Shown: positions 1 to 7,571 of the stretch, in pieces
How positions within the stretch are numbered: the first letter of the stretch is position 1
Layout of the letters: every line of letters begins with the position of its first letter
Notes under the pieces: generated by a model
What the model saw: only the letters and a program-made list of their open reading frames with translations
What the model was told of the DNA's origin: nothing
Databases searched by the model: none
Assembly (NCBI GenBank): GCA_905198155.1
Contig: CAJKBQ010000006.1
Coordinates: forward strand, 32,422-96,421
DNA from: an uncultured Eubacteriales bacterium
Lineage (GTDB): Bacteria > Bacillota > Clostridia > Oscillospirales > Acutalibacteraceae
DNA: 64,000 bases
Direction: 5' to 3'
Position numbers and translations under genes: made by a program

Positions 1-576
1 GACTTGCGGATTCAGACGGCGGCAGAGTTTGTCCGCCGAGTGACCGAAGAGCTGGCGTTTCTCGATATGCCGCGCGTCCAGCTGACGGTGCCGCACGAAT
101 ACGGCAACCTCAACGCGACCGGATGCGACCGGATGGAGATTCAGATTTCGACCAACCCCGGCGAACCGCCCAAGCCGCTGGCCAAAATCGCATCCGGCGG
201 CGAACTGTCGCGGATTATGCTGGCGATCAAAAACGTATTGGCAGACAAGGACGCCGTGGATACACTGATTTTCGACGAAGTGGACACCGGAATCAGCGGC
301 CGCGCCGCGCTCAAAGTCGGCCGCAAACTGCACCAGGTGGCCGCGCATCGCCAGGTGCTGTGCGTCACGCATCTGGCGCAGATTGCCGCGCACGCGGATG
401 CGCATTTGTTGATTGAAAAGCAGGTGCGCGGCGACCGCACCTACACCGAGATTCGGCCGCTGGACACGGCCGGCCGCTGCGCCGAGCTGGCGCGGATTAT
501 GAACGGCGCCGACCATCCGACCGAAGCACAGCTGGCCAGTGCGGCGGAATTGCTGAAAAATGCGCAGGAGGCTTGA
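1..576 (+). CDS. recN: DNA repair protein RecN, C-terminal part (truncated by window edge)
   Basis: This is the C-terminal head of RecN, an SMC-like ATPase that acts at double-strand breaks during recombinational repair. The frame is open to base 1, so the N-terminal Walker A half and most of the coiled coil lie outside the window. The visible part holds the ABC signature (ASGGELSRI), the Walker B/D-loop block LIFDEVDTGISG and the H-loop region CVTHLAQIAAHAD, in the order and spacing expected for RecN. It ends at TGA 574-576, and that stop lies inside the -35 box of the tyrS promoter. Identity is secure despite the truncation. Confidence 0.95.
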   Translation, partial: DLRIQTAAEFVRRVTEELAFLDMPRVQLTVPHEYGNLNATGCDRMEIQISTNPGEPPKPLAKIASGGELSRIMLAIKNVLADKDAVDTLIFDEVDTGISGRAALKVGRKLHQVAAHRQVLCVTHLAQIAAHADAHLLIEKQVRGDRTYTEIRPLDTAGRCAELARIMNGADHPTEAQLASAAELLKNAQEA

Positions 577-601
577 CATTTCCGCGGAAATGTGGTTTAA
601 T
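573..601 (+). promoter_or_regulatory. Sigma-A promoter of the tyrS T-box transcript
   Basis: The -35 box TTGACA (573-578) and -10 box TTTAAT (596-601) are separated by 17 bp, with an extended -10 TGG at 593-595. The -35 overlaps the recN stop codon. A perfect 16-bp palindrome, CATTTCCGCGGAAATG (577-592), fills the spacer. Confidence 0.75.
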
Positions 602-604
602 AGT

Positions 605-876
605 ATTGTTCATCGGTGAAGAAGGGAAGAAGTACACCCATCCGGCGTGCGCAGAGAGTCTGCGGTTTGGTGCGAGCAGATGCACCCGGCGGTCGAAATA
701 CATCCCGGAGCCGCTTTGCGGAAACACGTTTGGAGTAGGCAAAGCCGGGCGCGCCCGTTACCGCGCAGAAGTATGCACGTACTTCGCAAGGCTTCGACCC
801 GTGAGGGCGGAGCAAAAAGAGGTGGTACCGCGTTTTCAACGCCCTCTGCGAATCACAGCTCGCAGAGGGCTTTTTC
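605..876 (+). promoter_or_regulatory. T-box riboswitch (tyrosine) of tyrS
   Basis: This leader senses uncharged tRNA-Tyr and controls read-through into tyrS. Stem I carries an AGTA-type motif near 631 and the 3' specifier loop GAAATACA, in which the specifier codon is UAC (699-701), a tyrosine codon. The conserved T-box GGTGGTACCGCG (821-832) is followed by the terminator. Its UGGU bulge (823-826) can pair with the acceptor end ACCA of tRNA-Tyr, whose discriminator is A (the tRNA-Tyr gene at 11709 has this). This accounts for nearly all of the 330-bp gap between recN and tyrS. Confidence 0.93.
841..876 (+). terminator. T-box intrinsic terminator before tyrS
   Basis: An 11-bp perfect stem (841-851 with 860-870), an 8-nt loop and TTTTT at 871-875. 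Pairing of the T-box sequence just upstream with part of this stem would form the competing antiterminator. Confidence 0.9.
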
Positions 877-906
877 TCTGCAAAAAATTATCGGGAGGCA
901 TTTCCA

Positions 907-2130
907 ATGACCATTTATGACGAACTGCGCGCGCGCGGACTGATCGCGCAGGTGACCGACGAAGAAGAGATCAAGAATCTGATCAACAACGGCAAAGCAA
1001 CGTTCTACATCGGATTCGACTGCACGGCCGACAGCCTGACCGCCGGACACTTTATGGCGCTGACGCTGATGAAGCGGCTGCAAATGGCCGGCAACAAGCC
1101 GATTGCGCTGATCGGTGGCGGCACCACGATGATCGGCGACCCGTCCGGCCGCACGGATATGCGCAAAATGCTCACCAAAGAGGACATCGCGCACAACGCT
1201 GAGTGCTTCAAGCGGCAGATGGAGCGCTTCATCGAGTTCGGCGAGGGCAAGGCTCAGATGCTGAACAACGCCGACTGGCTGCTGAAGCTGAATTACGTCG
1301 ATCTGCTGCGCGAGGTTGGCGCGTGTTTCAGCGTCAACAATATGCTCCGCGCCGATTGCTATAAACAGCGGATGGAAAAGGGATTGTCGTTCCTTGAATT
1401 CAACTATATGATTATGCAAAGCTACGACTTTTACTATATGTTCCAGCACTATGGGTGCAATATGCAGTTCGGCGGCGACGACCAGTGGTCGAATATGCTT
1501 GGCGGCACGGAGCTGATCCGCCGCAAGCTGGGCAAAGACGCGTACGCCATGACCATCACACTGCTGACCGACAGTCAGGGCAAAAAAATGGGCAAAACCG
1601 CGGGTAACGCCGTGTGGCTGGATCCGAACAAGACCAGCCCGTTCGATTTCTACCAGTATTGGCGCAACGTGGACGACGCCGACGTGCTCAAATGCATCCG
1701 GATGCTCACGTTCCTGCCGCTGGAGCAGATCGACGAGATGGATCACTGGACGGGCAGCCGGCTGAACGAGGCCAAAGAAATTCTGGCGTACGAGCTGACC
1801 AAAATGGTGCATGGCGAACCGGAGGCCGAAAAGGCGCGCGATGCGGCCAAAGCGCTCTTCGGCGGCGGCGCCGACAGCGCGCATATGCCGACGACGGAGC
1901 TGACGGCGGACGACCTGACCGACGGTGCGGTCACGGTGATTGACCTGCTGGTGAAAACCGGGCTGGCCGGTTCCAAAGGCGAGGCGCGCCGGCTGATTCA
2001 GCAGGGCGGCGTCGCGCTGGCGGATCAAAAGGTGACGGACATCGCCGCGGCGGCGGACGCCGCGGCGCTGACAGACGGCGTGGTGCTGAAAAAAGGCAAG
2101 AAAATCTTCCACAAAGTGATTTTGAAGTAA
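907..2130 (+). CDS. tyrS: Tyrosyl-tRNA synthetase
   Basis: This enzyme charges tRNA-Tyr with tyrosine in the cytoplasm. The protein has 407 residues, the usual TyrS length. The class I HIGH box appears as TAGH (residues 45-48) after GFDCTADSL, and the KMSKS loop appears as KKMGKT (226-231). An S4 RNA-binding domain occupies about the last 65 residues. The start is supported by GGGAGG about 9 nt upstream. Expression is under the preceding tyrosine T-box, which agrees with the function. Confidence 0.98.
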   Translation: MTIYDELRARGLIAQVTDEEEIKNLINNGKATFYIGFDCTADSLTAGHFMALTLMKRLQMAGNKPIALIGGGTTMIGDPSGRTDMRKMLTKEDIAHNAECFKRQMERFIEFGEGKAQMLNNADWLLKLNYVDLLREVGACFSVNNMLRADCYKQRMEKGLSFLEFNYMIMQSYDFYYMFQHYGCNMQFGGDDQWSNMLGGTELIRRKLGKDAYAMTITLLTDSQGKKMGKTAGNAVWLDPNKTSPFDFYQYWRNVDDADVLKCIRMLTFLPLEQIDEMDHWTGSRLNEAKEILAYELTKMVHGEPEAEKARDAAKALFGGGADSAHMPTTELTADDLTDGAVTVIDLLVKTGLAGSKGEARRLIQQGGVALADQKVTDIAAAADAAALTDGVVLKKGKKIFHKVILK

Positions 2131-2219
2131 TTTCCGGCATATGATTTACTGAGCGTATTTCCGCGCGTCGCTTTCCGGCGATGCGCGGTTTGCCGATTTT
2201 GCGGAAGGAACGTGCGGAT

Positions 2220-2504
2220 ATGATTTGCCGGATGGACGATTTGCAGCGGAAAGAGGTCATCAGCGTGCGCGACGGCGCGCGGATCGGGACGGTGGGCGAC
2301 GCCGAGGTAGACACGACCGACGCGCGGCTGGTGTCGATCATCATCTACGGCCGCCCGCGGCTGTTCGGGCTGCTGGGCCGCGGGGACGATTTGGTGATTC
2401 ACTGGTGCGACATCGAGGTCATCGGGCCGGACACCATCCTGGTCAACGCGTCGTTTCCGCCGCCGCCCGCCCGGCGCAGCCTGTGGCGGAGGCTGTGGAA
2501 CTGA
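2220..2504 (+). CDS. YlmC/YmxH family PRC-barrel protein
   Basis: A 94-residue protein of the YlmC/YmxH sporulation-associated family, with a PRC-barrel fold. It begins MICRMDDLQRKEVISV and continues with the family-typical pattern DGARIGTVGDAEVD, then IIIYGRPRLFG, then a DDLVIHWCDIEVIG block. The start at 2220 is chosen because GGAAGG (2203-2208) sits 11 nt upstream; an earlier in-frame ATG at 2181 has no good site. The C-terminus is proline/arginine-rich. The molecular role of the family is not established. In Bacillus the relative is expressed in the mother cell; that regulation is not shown here. Confidence 0.8.
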   Translation: MICRMDDLQRKEVISVRDGARIGTVGDAEVDTTDARLVSIIIYGRPRLFGLLGRGDDLVIHWCDIEVIGPDTILVNASFPPPPARRSLWRRLWN

Positions 2505-2543
2505 AAAAATTGCAAAAATTCGCGAAAAATCGTGTCCAAACGC

Positions 2544-2572
2544 TTGCAATCCGCGCGGATATATGGTATACT
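2544..2572 (+). promoter_or_regulatory. Sigma-A promoter of rpsB-tsf
   Basis: TTGCAA (2544-2549), a 17-bp spacer and TATACT (2567-2572), with an extended -10 TGG directly before it. Confidence 0.75.
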
Positions 2573-2591
2573 ACTAACGCCAAAACACACG

Positions 2592-2648
2592 CGAGCTGAC
2601 CAGCGGGGTCGGTGTTGCCGTTCGGCAATTGCCCGCCAACCGAGCTCG
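2592..2648 (+). promoter_or_regulatory. Structured rpsB leader (possible autoregulatory element)
   Basis: The 5' UTR of rpsB can fold with an outer stem CGAGCT/AGCTCG (2592-2597 with 2643-2648) and an inner hairpin TTGCCG-TT-CGGCAA (2615-2628). The outer stem ends just before the ribosome-binding site, a layout typical of ribosomal-protein feedback leaders. Binding by S2 is inference. Confidence 0.4.
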
Positions 2649-2679
2649 TGGAGGAAATAACCAAATGGAGGTAATCAAA

Positions 2680-3408
2680 ATGGCAGTCGTATCTATGAAA
2701 CAGCTTTTGGAAGCCGGCGTTCACTTCGGTCATCAGACCAGAAGATGGAACCCGAAAATGGCGGAGTATATCTTCACCGAGCGCAACGGGATCTACATCA
2801 TCGATTTGCAGAAGACCGTGAAGAAACTCGAAGAAGCTTACACGTTCGTGCGGGATCTGTCGGCCGAAGGCAAGTCAGTGCTGTTTGTCGGCACCAAAAA
2901 ACAGGCGCAGGAGTCCGTGCGCGAAGAAGCGCAGCGCGTCGGCGCGTACTACGTCAACGCCCGTTGGCTGGGCGGTATGCTCACCAACTTCCGCACCATC
3001 CGTCACCGCGTGGATCGTATGAACCAGCTGAAAGCGATGGAGTCGGACGGCACGTTTGACCTGCTCCCGAAAAAAGAAGTTGTCAAGCTGAAGCTTGAGA
3101 TCGAAAAGCTCGAAAAATTCCTCGGCGGTATCCAGGACATGAAGAAACTCCCGGGTGCGCTGTTCGTGGTGGATCCGCGCAAAGAAAAGATCGCGGTGTC
3201 CGAAGCGCACAAGCTGCACATTCCGGTGGTGGCCATCGTGGATACCAACTGCGACCCGGACGATGTGGACTACGTGATCCCGGGCAACGATGACGCGATT
3301 CGCGCCGTCAAACTGATTGCCGGCACCATCGCCAACGCGATTGCCGAAGGCCGTCAGGGCGAGATGGGCGACGCGGCTCCGGCCGAAGAAGCAAAAGACG
3401 CCGAATAA
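2680..3408 (+). CDS. rpsB: 30S ribosomal protein S2
   Basis: A structural protein of the small ribosomal subunit, 242 residues. The N-terminus MAVVSMKQLLEAGVHFGHQ is the classic S2 start, followed by RRWNPKM and the block IYIIDLQKTVKKL. The start at 2680 was chosen over upstream in-frame ATGs at 2629 and 2665 because GGAGG lies 8 nt upstream and the product then matches the family start. It is co-directional with tsf, the universal rpsB-tsf pair. The short acidic C-terminal tail is ordinary. Confidence 0.97.
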   Translation: MAVVSMKQLLEAGVHFGHQTRRWNPKMAEYIFTERNGIYIIDLQKTVKKLEEAYTFVRDLSAEGKSVLFVGTKKQAQESVREEAQRVGAYYVNARWLGGMLTNFRTIRHRVDRMNQLKAMESDGTFDLLPKKEVVKLKLEIEKLEKFLGGIQDMKKLPGALFVVDPRKEKIAVSEAHKLHIPVVAIVDTNCDPDDVDYVIPGNDDAIRAVKLIAGTIANAIAEGRQGEMGDAAPAEEAKDAE

Positions 3409-3428
3409 TCCGCAACGGATCGAATTGA

Positions 3429-3460
3429 CGCCGCCTTTCCGATCCGTCGGGAGGGCGGCG
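3429..3460 (+). other. Intercistronic hairpin between rpsB and tsf
   Basis: CGCCGCC (3429-3435) pairs with GGCGGCG (3454-3460). There is no U-run, so it may be a processing or partial attenuation site setting the rpsB:tsf ratio rather than a full terminator. Confidence 0.4.
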
Positions 3461-3503
3461 CCCCAATCAAAAACGAAATTTGAATGATACGGAGGAATTT
3501 TCA

Positions 3504-4430
3504 ATGAATTTTACAGCGAAAGATGTTGCTGCGCTGCGCGAAAAAACCGGCTGCGGCATGATGGATTGCAAAAAAGCGCTGACGGCATCCAACGGTGACG
3601 TGGACGCGGCCATCGACTTCCTGCGCGAAAAGGGTCTGGCGGCTTCCGCGAAGAAAGCCAGCCGCATCGCGGCCGAAGGCGTTGCGTACGCCAAAGTGGC
3701 GGCCGACGGCAAGTCCGGCGTGGTCATCGAGATCAATGCCGAGACCGATTTTGTTGCGAAAAATGCCGATTTCCGCACGTTCGTGGAAACCTGCGCCGAT
3801 ACCGTGCTGGCGGAAAAACCGGCGGATGTCGATGCCCTGATGGACGTCAAAGCCGTCGGCACCGAGATGACCGTGGCGGAACTGCTGCGCGAGAAGATCC
3901 TCACCATCGGCGAGAACATCAAGATTCGCCGCTTCACCCGCTTTGACGGCGTGGTGGCGACCTATATCCATGCGGCCGGCCGAATCGGCGTAATGGTACA
4001 GTTCGACGCGGACGAAGCCGTTGCGGCGAAACCGGAGTTTGAAGCGTTTGCGAAAGACATCTGCATGCAGGTGGCGGCCGCGAATCCGGCGTATCTGTGC
4101 GAGTGCAAAGTTCCGGCGGAAGTCGTGGAGCACGAAAAGAAGATTCTGATGGAGCAGATTGCGAACGATCCCAAAACCGCCAACAAACCGGCGCAGGTCA
4201 TCGAGAAGATGGTCACGGGCCGCATCGCGAAATACTACAAAGAAAACTGCCTGGTCGATCAGATCTATGTCAAAGATCCGGATCTGACGGTGCAGAAGTA
4301 CGTCGATCAGACCGCGAAAGCGCTCGGCGGCAAAATCGCCATTGCCGATTTTGTTCGGTACGAAAAGGGCGAGGGCCTCGAAAAACGCAATGACAACTTC
4401 GCGGACGAAGTTGCCGGTATGATTAAATAA
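3504..4430 (+). CDS. tsf: Translation elongation factor Ts
   Basis: A nucleotide-exchange factor for EF-Tu, 308 residues. It shows the N-terminal UBA-like motif (AALREKTGCGMMDCKKAL) and the core signature VVIEINAETDFVAKN. It lies 95 bp after rpsB in the same direction. The start at 3504 follows GGAGG (3491-3495) at 8 nt; the upstream ATG at 3484 would place the ribosome-binding site inside the coding region. Confidence 0.97.
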   Translation: MNFTAKDVAALREKTGCGMMDCKKALTASNGDVDAAIDFLREKGLAASAKKASRIAAEGVAYAKVAADGKSGVVIEINAETDFVAKNADFRTFVETCADTVLAEKPADVDALMDVKAVGTEMTVAELLREKILTIGENIKIRRFTRFDGVVATYIHAAGRIGVMVQFDADEAVAAKPEFEAFAKDICMQVAAANPAYLCECKVPAEVVEHEKKILMEQIANDPKTANKPAQVIEKMVTGRIAKYYKENCLVDQIYVKDPDLTVQKYVDQTAKALGGKIAIADFVRYEKGEGLEKRNDNFADEVAGMIK

Positions 4431-4445
4431 TTTTGCGCATATGCA

Positions 4446-4485
4446 TCAGGGCTTCGGCAGCGGGAATCTGCCGAGGCCCTGATTT
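4446..4485 (+). terminator. Terminator after tsf
   Basis: A 15-bp hairpin (4446-4460 with 4468-4482, one G-U pair) with a short T-rich tail. It lies between the convergent tsf and spoVFB genes and may work in both directions. Confidence 0.7.
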
Positions 4486-4495
4486 GCTGTACCGC

Positions 4496-5071
4496 TTAAT
4501 GCAACAGCATCGGCTGAATCTGCCGTCCTGTGCGTGCCGCCGCGATGGTTTCTTCGATTCGGTCAAAATCTGCGACCACCGACCGCGGTTTTCCGTCCGG
4601 CGCATCCTGCCGCATCGGCACAAAATAGTAGTGCCGCCGGTTCATCAGCGTCCCGATGGCCGCCGCGGAGCCGCTGAGCGCGTCGTTTGTGGACATGGCC
4701 AGCACCACCGGCCGGTCGCCGCGCAGGTGCGACTTGACGGCCAGTGTGACGGGGGTGTCGATGATGTTCTGCGCCAGTTTGGCGGCGGTGTTGCCGGTAC
4801 ACGGCGCGACCAGCAGCACGTCGGTCCATTTTTTCGGTCCAATCGGCTCCACATCTGTCAGCGTCCGCAGCACCGGACGGCCGCAGATGGCTTCCGCCCG
4901 TGCAATCCAGTCGGCGGCGCGGCCGAACCGCGTATCGGTTTCGGCGGCGTGCGGCGAAAAAATCGGGAGCACGCGGTACCCGCGCGCAACCAAGCGCTCC
5001 ATTTGCGCAAATGCCCGCGCAAACGTGCAGAACGACCCGGTGATGGCAAAACCCACCGTGCATTCGTCCAT
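4496..5071 (-). CDS. spoVFB: Dipicolinate synthase subunit B
   Basis: A flavoprotein-fold subunit (191 residues) of dipicolinate synthase, which makes the dipicolinic acid packed as the calcium chelate into the spore core. The N-terminus TVGFAITGSFCTF and the motifs VAPCTGNTAAKLAQ and VLAMSTNDALSGSA are typical of the SpoVFB/DpaB family. The start at 5071 is set by AGGAGG (minus strand, near 5079-5084) at 7 nt; the ATG two codons earlier lies too close to it. It is downstream of spoVFA, 33 bp away, and presumably co-transcribed. Confidence 0.93.
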   Translation of the reverse strand: MDECTVGFAITGSFCTFARAFAQMERLVARGYRVLPIFSPHAAETDTRFGRAADWIARAEAICGRPVLRTLTDVEPIGPKKWTDVLLVAPCTGNTAAKLAQNIIDTPVTLAVKSHLRGDRPVVLAMSTNDALSGSAAAIGTLMNRRHYYFVPMRQDAPDGKPRSVVADFDRIEETIAAARTGRQIQPMLLH

Positions 5072-5104
5072 GATCATTCCTCCTCTTTGCCTGCGGACGC
5101 GCGG

Positions 5105-5977
5105 CTATCTGCGCATCCGCATATAGTGCAATATGACGGATCGGATGATGGCACCGGCGGTGCGCGGCGCGGTTTTGCCCGGCAGGCCGGGGGCGGGAAT
5201 TACCGGAATATTCAGCCGTTTGGCCGCGTCGAAGTCCACGCCATACGGTGCGGACGCCAGCTCAATGACGATGGCGTCTGATGCGCAGTGCGCTAGGGCG
5301 TCTGCGTCTAAAATCTGCGCCGGGACGGTGTTGAATATCAGGTCGTACGATCCGCTGGCACCGATGCGTTCGGTTTCCACGGCGCGCCAGCCGTGCCCCT
5401 CAATTTCCGCCAGATCGGCGGATTTGCGTGCCGCTACCGTGACATCTGCTCCGAAAGCGGCCAGCAGCCGCGCCAGTACACGCCCGATTCGCCCATACCC
5501 GGTCACCAGACACCGCGCGCCGCACAGCGTCCGGTCGCTCTCCGCCAGCGCCAGCTGGATTGCGCCTTCCGCGGTCGGAATCGCGTTCCGCATGGCGAAT
5601 TCCGGCGCGGCGGCGTAGTCGAGCATGCGCAGCGCCTGCCACTCCGGCGTTTGCGGCGCAGTTTCTGCCCGCCCGCAAAATACGGCCTTGCGCGCCAGCA
5701 GCTCCGGCCAATCCGACGTCAGCAGCATCCGTTCGCTGTTGTACGGCGCGAACAGCGTCTGCCCGTCTTTGGACACCGGCAGCGGCAGGATCACGGCGTC
5801 GCAGCGCGCAATGGCGTCCGCTACGCTGCATGTGCGCACGATGCCCGGAAACGAAAATTGATCGAATCCGGCTGCATACACAAAGTCTCCGCCAGCTGCC
5901 AGCGCCATCGCCAAGTACGCGCTGCGCAGGTCTCCGCCCACCACCGCAAAATGCATAATCCCCGCCATACGTTTCAT
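5105..5977 (-). CDS. spoVFA: Dipicolinate synthase subunit A
   Basis: The NAD(P)H-binding subunit (290 residues) of dipicolinate synthase. An N-terminal DpaA domain begins HFAVVGGDLRSAYLAMALA, and a central Rossmann fold has LVTGYGRIGRVLARLLAAF. Together with SpoVFB it converts the lysine-pathway intermediate to dipicolinate in the mother cell. An AAAGGA precedes the ATG at 5977 by only 4-5 nt; ATGs at 5968 and 5956 are alternatives. A sigma-K-like promoter lies about 40 bp upstream, fitting mother-cell expression. Confidence 0.93.
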   Translation of the reverse strand: MKRMAGIMHFAVVGGDLRSAYLAMALAAGGDFVYAAGFDQFSFPGIVRTCSVADAIARCDAVILPLPVSKDGQTLFAPYNSERMLLTSDWPELLARKAVFCGRAETAPQTPEWQALRMLDYAAAPEFAMRNAIPTAEGAIQLALAESDRTLCGARCLVTGYGRIGRVLARLLAAFGADVTVAARKSADLAEIEGHGWRAVETERIGASGSYDLIFNTVPAQILDADALAHCASDAIVIELASAPYGVDFDAAKRLNIPVIPAPGLPGKTAPRTAGAIIRSVILHYMRMRR

Positions 5978-6013
5978 CCAATCCTTTCGCGATCAATTTG
6001 TTATGGATATTGT

Positions 6014-6040
6014 TATTGTATGCGCGATGGCGGGCGCGGT
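6014..6040 (-). promoter_or_regulatory. Sigma-K-like promoter of spoVFA-spoVFB
   Basis: On the minus strand, -10 CATACAATA (fits CATAnnnTA) is preceded by an AC -35 core at exactly 16 bp. The predicted start gives a leader of about 30 nt. In Bacillus subtilis spoVF is under sigma-K, so position and gene agree. Confidence 0.5.
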
Positions 6041-6076
6041 GCGTATTTTTTGCAAAAAAATTGCGGACAGCACCTC

Positions 6077-6105
6077 TTGACAAAATTCGCGTTTTATAAG
6101 ATAAT
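6077..6105 (+). promoter_or_regulatory. Sigma-A promoter of rex
   Basis: TTGACA (6077-6082), a 17-bp spacer and GATAAT (6100-6105). It is divergent from the spoVFA promoter. Confidence 0.65.
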
Positions 6106-6151
6106 ATAGTAAGAGCTTTTGGACGGCTGTGCAGAAAGGAATCGCGATTGC

Positions 6152-6799
6152 ATGAAATCAAACAATGACAAAATTTCGATGTCGGTGATACGGCGGTTGC
6201 CGCGTTACTATCGGTTTCTGTCCGATTTGGAGCGCCGCGGAACCAATCGGATCTCGTCGCGGGAGCTGTCTGCCCGGATGGGGCTGACGGCGTCGCAGAT
6301 TCGGCAGGATCTGAACTGCTTCGGCGGGTTCGGCCAGCAGGGCTTGGGCTATATCGTTCCGCAACTGCGGGAAGAAATCGGTTCCATCCTGGGGATCGAC
6401 CGGGTGTACCGCACGGTACTGATCGGCGCGGGCAATCTGGGGCGCGCGATTGCATCGCATATGGATTTTGCGACGCACGGGTTTCAGCTGATCGGGATTT
6501 TTGACTGCAATCCGGCGTTGGTCGGCCAAGAGATTCGCGGGCTGAAAATTCAGTCCGAACAAATGCTCGAAGATTTCTGCGCTGCGCAGCACCCGGAAAC
6601 GGCGATTCTGTGCGTCCCCATGGCAGCGGCCGAGCCGCTGGGCAAACGGCTGATGCAGGCCGGGGTGCGCAGTTTCTGGAATTTCAGTCACTACGATTTT
6701 TCGGTCGATTACCCGGAAATGATCGTCGAAAACGTTCATATGAACGACAGCCTGATGACGCTGTGCTACCGTATGAGCGCGCAGGACCGCAGCGAGTGA
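6152..6799 (+). CDS. rex: Redox-sensing transcriptional repressor Rex
   Basis: A cytoplasmic repressor (215 residues) that senses the NADH/NAD+ ratio and controls fermentative and respiratory genes. An N-terminal winged helix contains RLPRYYRFLSDL and TASQIRQDLNCFGGFGQQG, with the Rex-specific RxDLxxFG motif. The NAD-binding Rossmann domain contains IGAGNLGRAI (residues 91-100), and the C-terminal domain-swapped helix is present. The start at 6152 lies 11 nt after AAAGGA; the ATG at 6119 is poorly placed. The stop codon overlaps the start of the next gene (GTGA). Confidence 0.95.
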   Translation: MKSNNDKISMSVIRRLPRYYRFLSDLERRGTNRISSRELSARMGLTASQIRQDLNCFGGFGQQGLGYIVPQLREEIGSILGIDRVYRTVLIGAGNLGRAIASHMDFATHGFQLIGIFDCNPALVGQEIRGLKIQSEQMLEDFCAAQHPETAILCVPMAAAEPLGKRLMQAGVRSFWNFSHYDFSVDYPEMIVENVHMNDSLMTLCYRMSAQDRSE

Positions 6800-7569
6800 G
6801 CGTGTGGACGTGCGACCCGGATCGTTTTGCGCAGCTTGCGTCGGAAATCACGGCGGCACATCAGCGCGACGGCGGAATCGGGACGCTGGGCGAAAAAAGC
6901 ATCCACGCGGTGCTGAAATATTACTTTGACGAAAACCCCGACACGCATGAGCGTTCCGTCGGCACGTCGGTGGCGGACATCGTCGGCGCAGACGGCGTGA
7001 TCGAAATCCAAACCCGCCAGTTCCACCGGCTGAACGCCAAGCTGACCGCGCTGCTGCCGGAATGCCCGGTGACGGTGGTGTACCCGGTGATCCGCCGCAA
7101 GCGCGTAACGTGGATCGACCCGGAGACGGGCGAAGCACTGCGCGTCGGGACGTTCCGGAAGTTTCAGACGGCGTGGGCGGTGTTTCCGGAACTGGCGCGC
7201 ATTTTGCCGCACATAACGCACCCGCATTTCCGGCTGGTGCTGGCAGAGATGGAAGCCGAGGATTTGCGGCTGGCGGACGGCTACGGCGCCGACCGGCGAA
7301 TCCGTGCGACCAAAGTAGACCGGCTGCCGACCCGGCTGCTGGCGGTACGGCAGTTTGACGCACCGGCGGATTACGCCGCATTCCTGCCCGCCCCGCTGCC
7401 CGATCCGCTGGACTCCGCCGCTTATGCGGCGCACTGCCGCATCCCGGTGGTGCAGGCGCAGGCCGCGCTGCGGGTGTTGGCGCAAATGCAGCTGATCGTG
7501 CCGTCGGGCCGAAACGGCCGGCGAAAGCAATATCAACTCCAACAATCAAACGGAAAGGAATCCATCTGA
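6796..7569 (+). CDS. Uncharacterised PD-(D/E)xK-like protein with C-terminal winged helix
   Basis: A 257-residue protein starting at GTG 6796, overlapping the rex stop codon (GTGA), so it is probably translationally coupled to Rex. I recognise no named family with certainty. The N-terminal half shows Glu33 in a helix, then Asp61, then Glu70-Ile-Gln72 in a strand (SVADIVGADGVIEIQT), a layout resembling restriction-endonuclease-like PD-(D/E)xK nucleases with Gln in place of Lys. VTVVYPVIRRKRVTWID follows. The last 60 residues (RIPVVQAQAALRVLAQMQLI then a basic tail) resemble a winged helix. Nuclease activity is inference. The next gene (dut) begins 2 bp downstream. Confidence 0.6.
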   Translation: MSVWTCDPDRFAQLASEITAAHQRDGGIGTLGEKSIHAVLKYYFDENPDTHERSVGTSVADIVGADGVIEIQTRQFHRLNAKLTALLPECPVTVVYPVIRRKRVTWIDPETGEALRVGTFRKFQTAWAVFPELARILPHITHPHFRLVLAEMEAEDLRLADGYGADRRIRATKVDRLPTRLLAVRQFDAPADYAAFLPAPLPDPLDSAAYAAHCRIPVVQAQAALRVLAQMQLIVPSGRNGRRKQYQLQQSNGKESI

Positions 7570-7571
7570 AA

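Noticed and set aside
4433..5281. 282-aa plus-strand frame overlapping spoVFB
   Set aside because: It is opposite the spoVFB gene, which has a correct start and family motifs.
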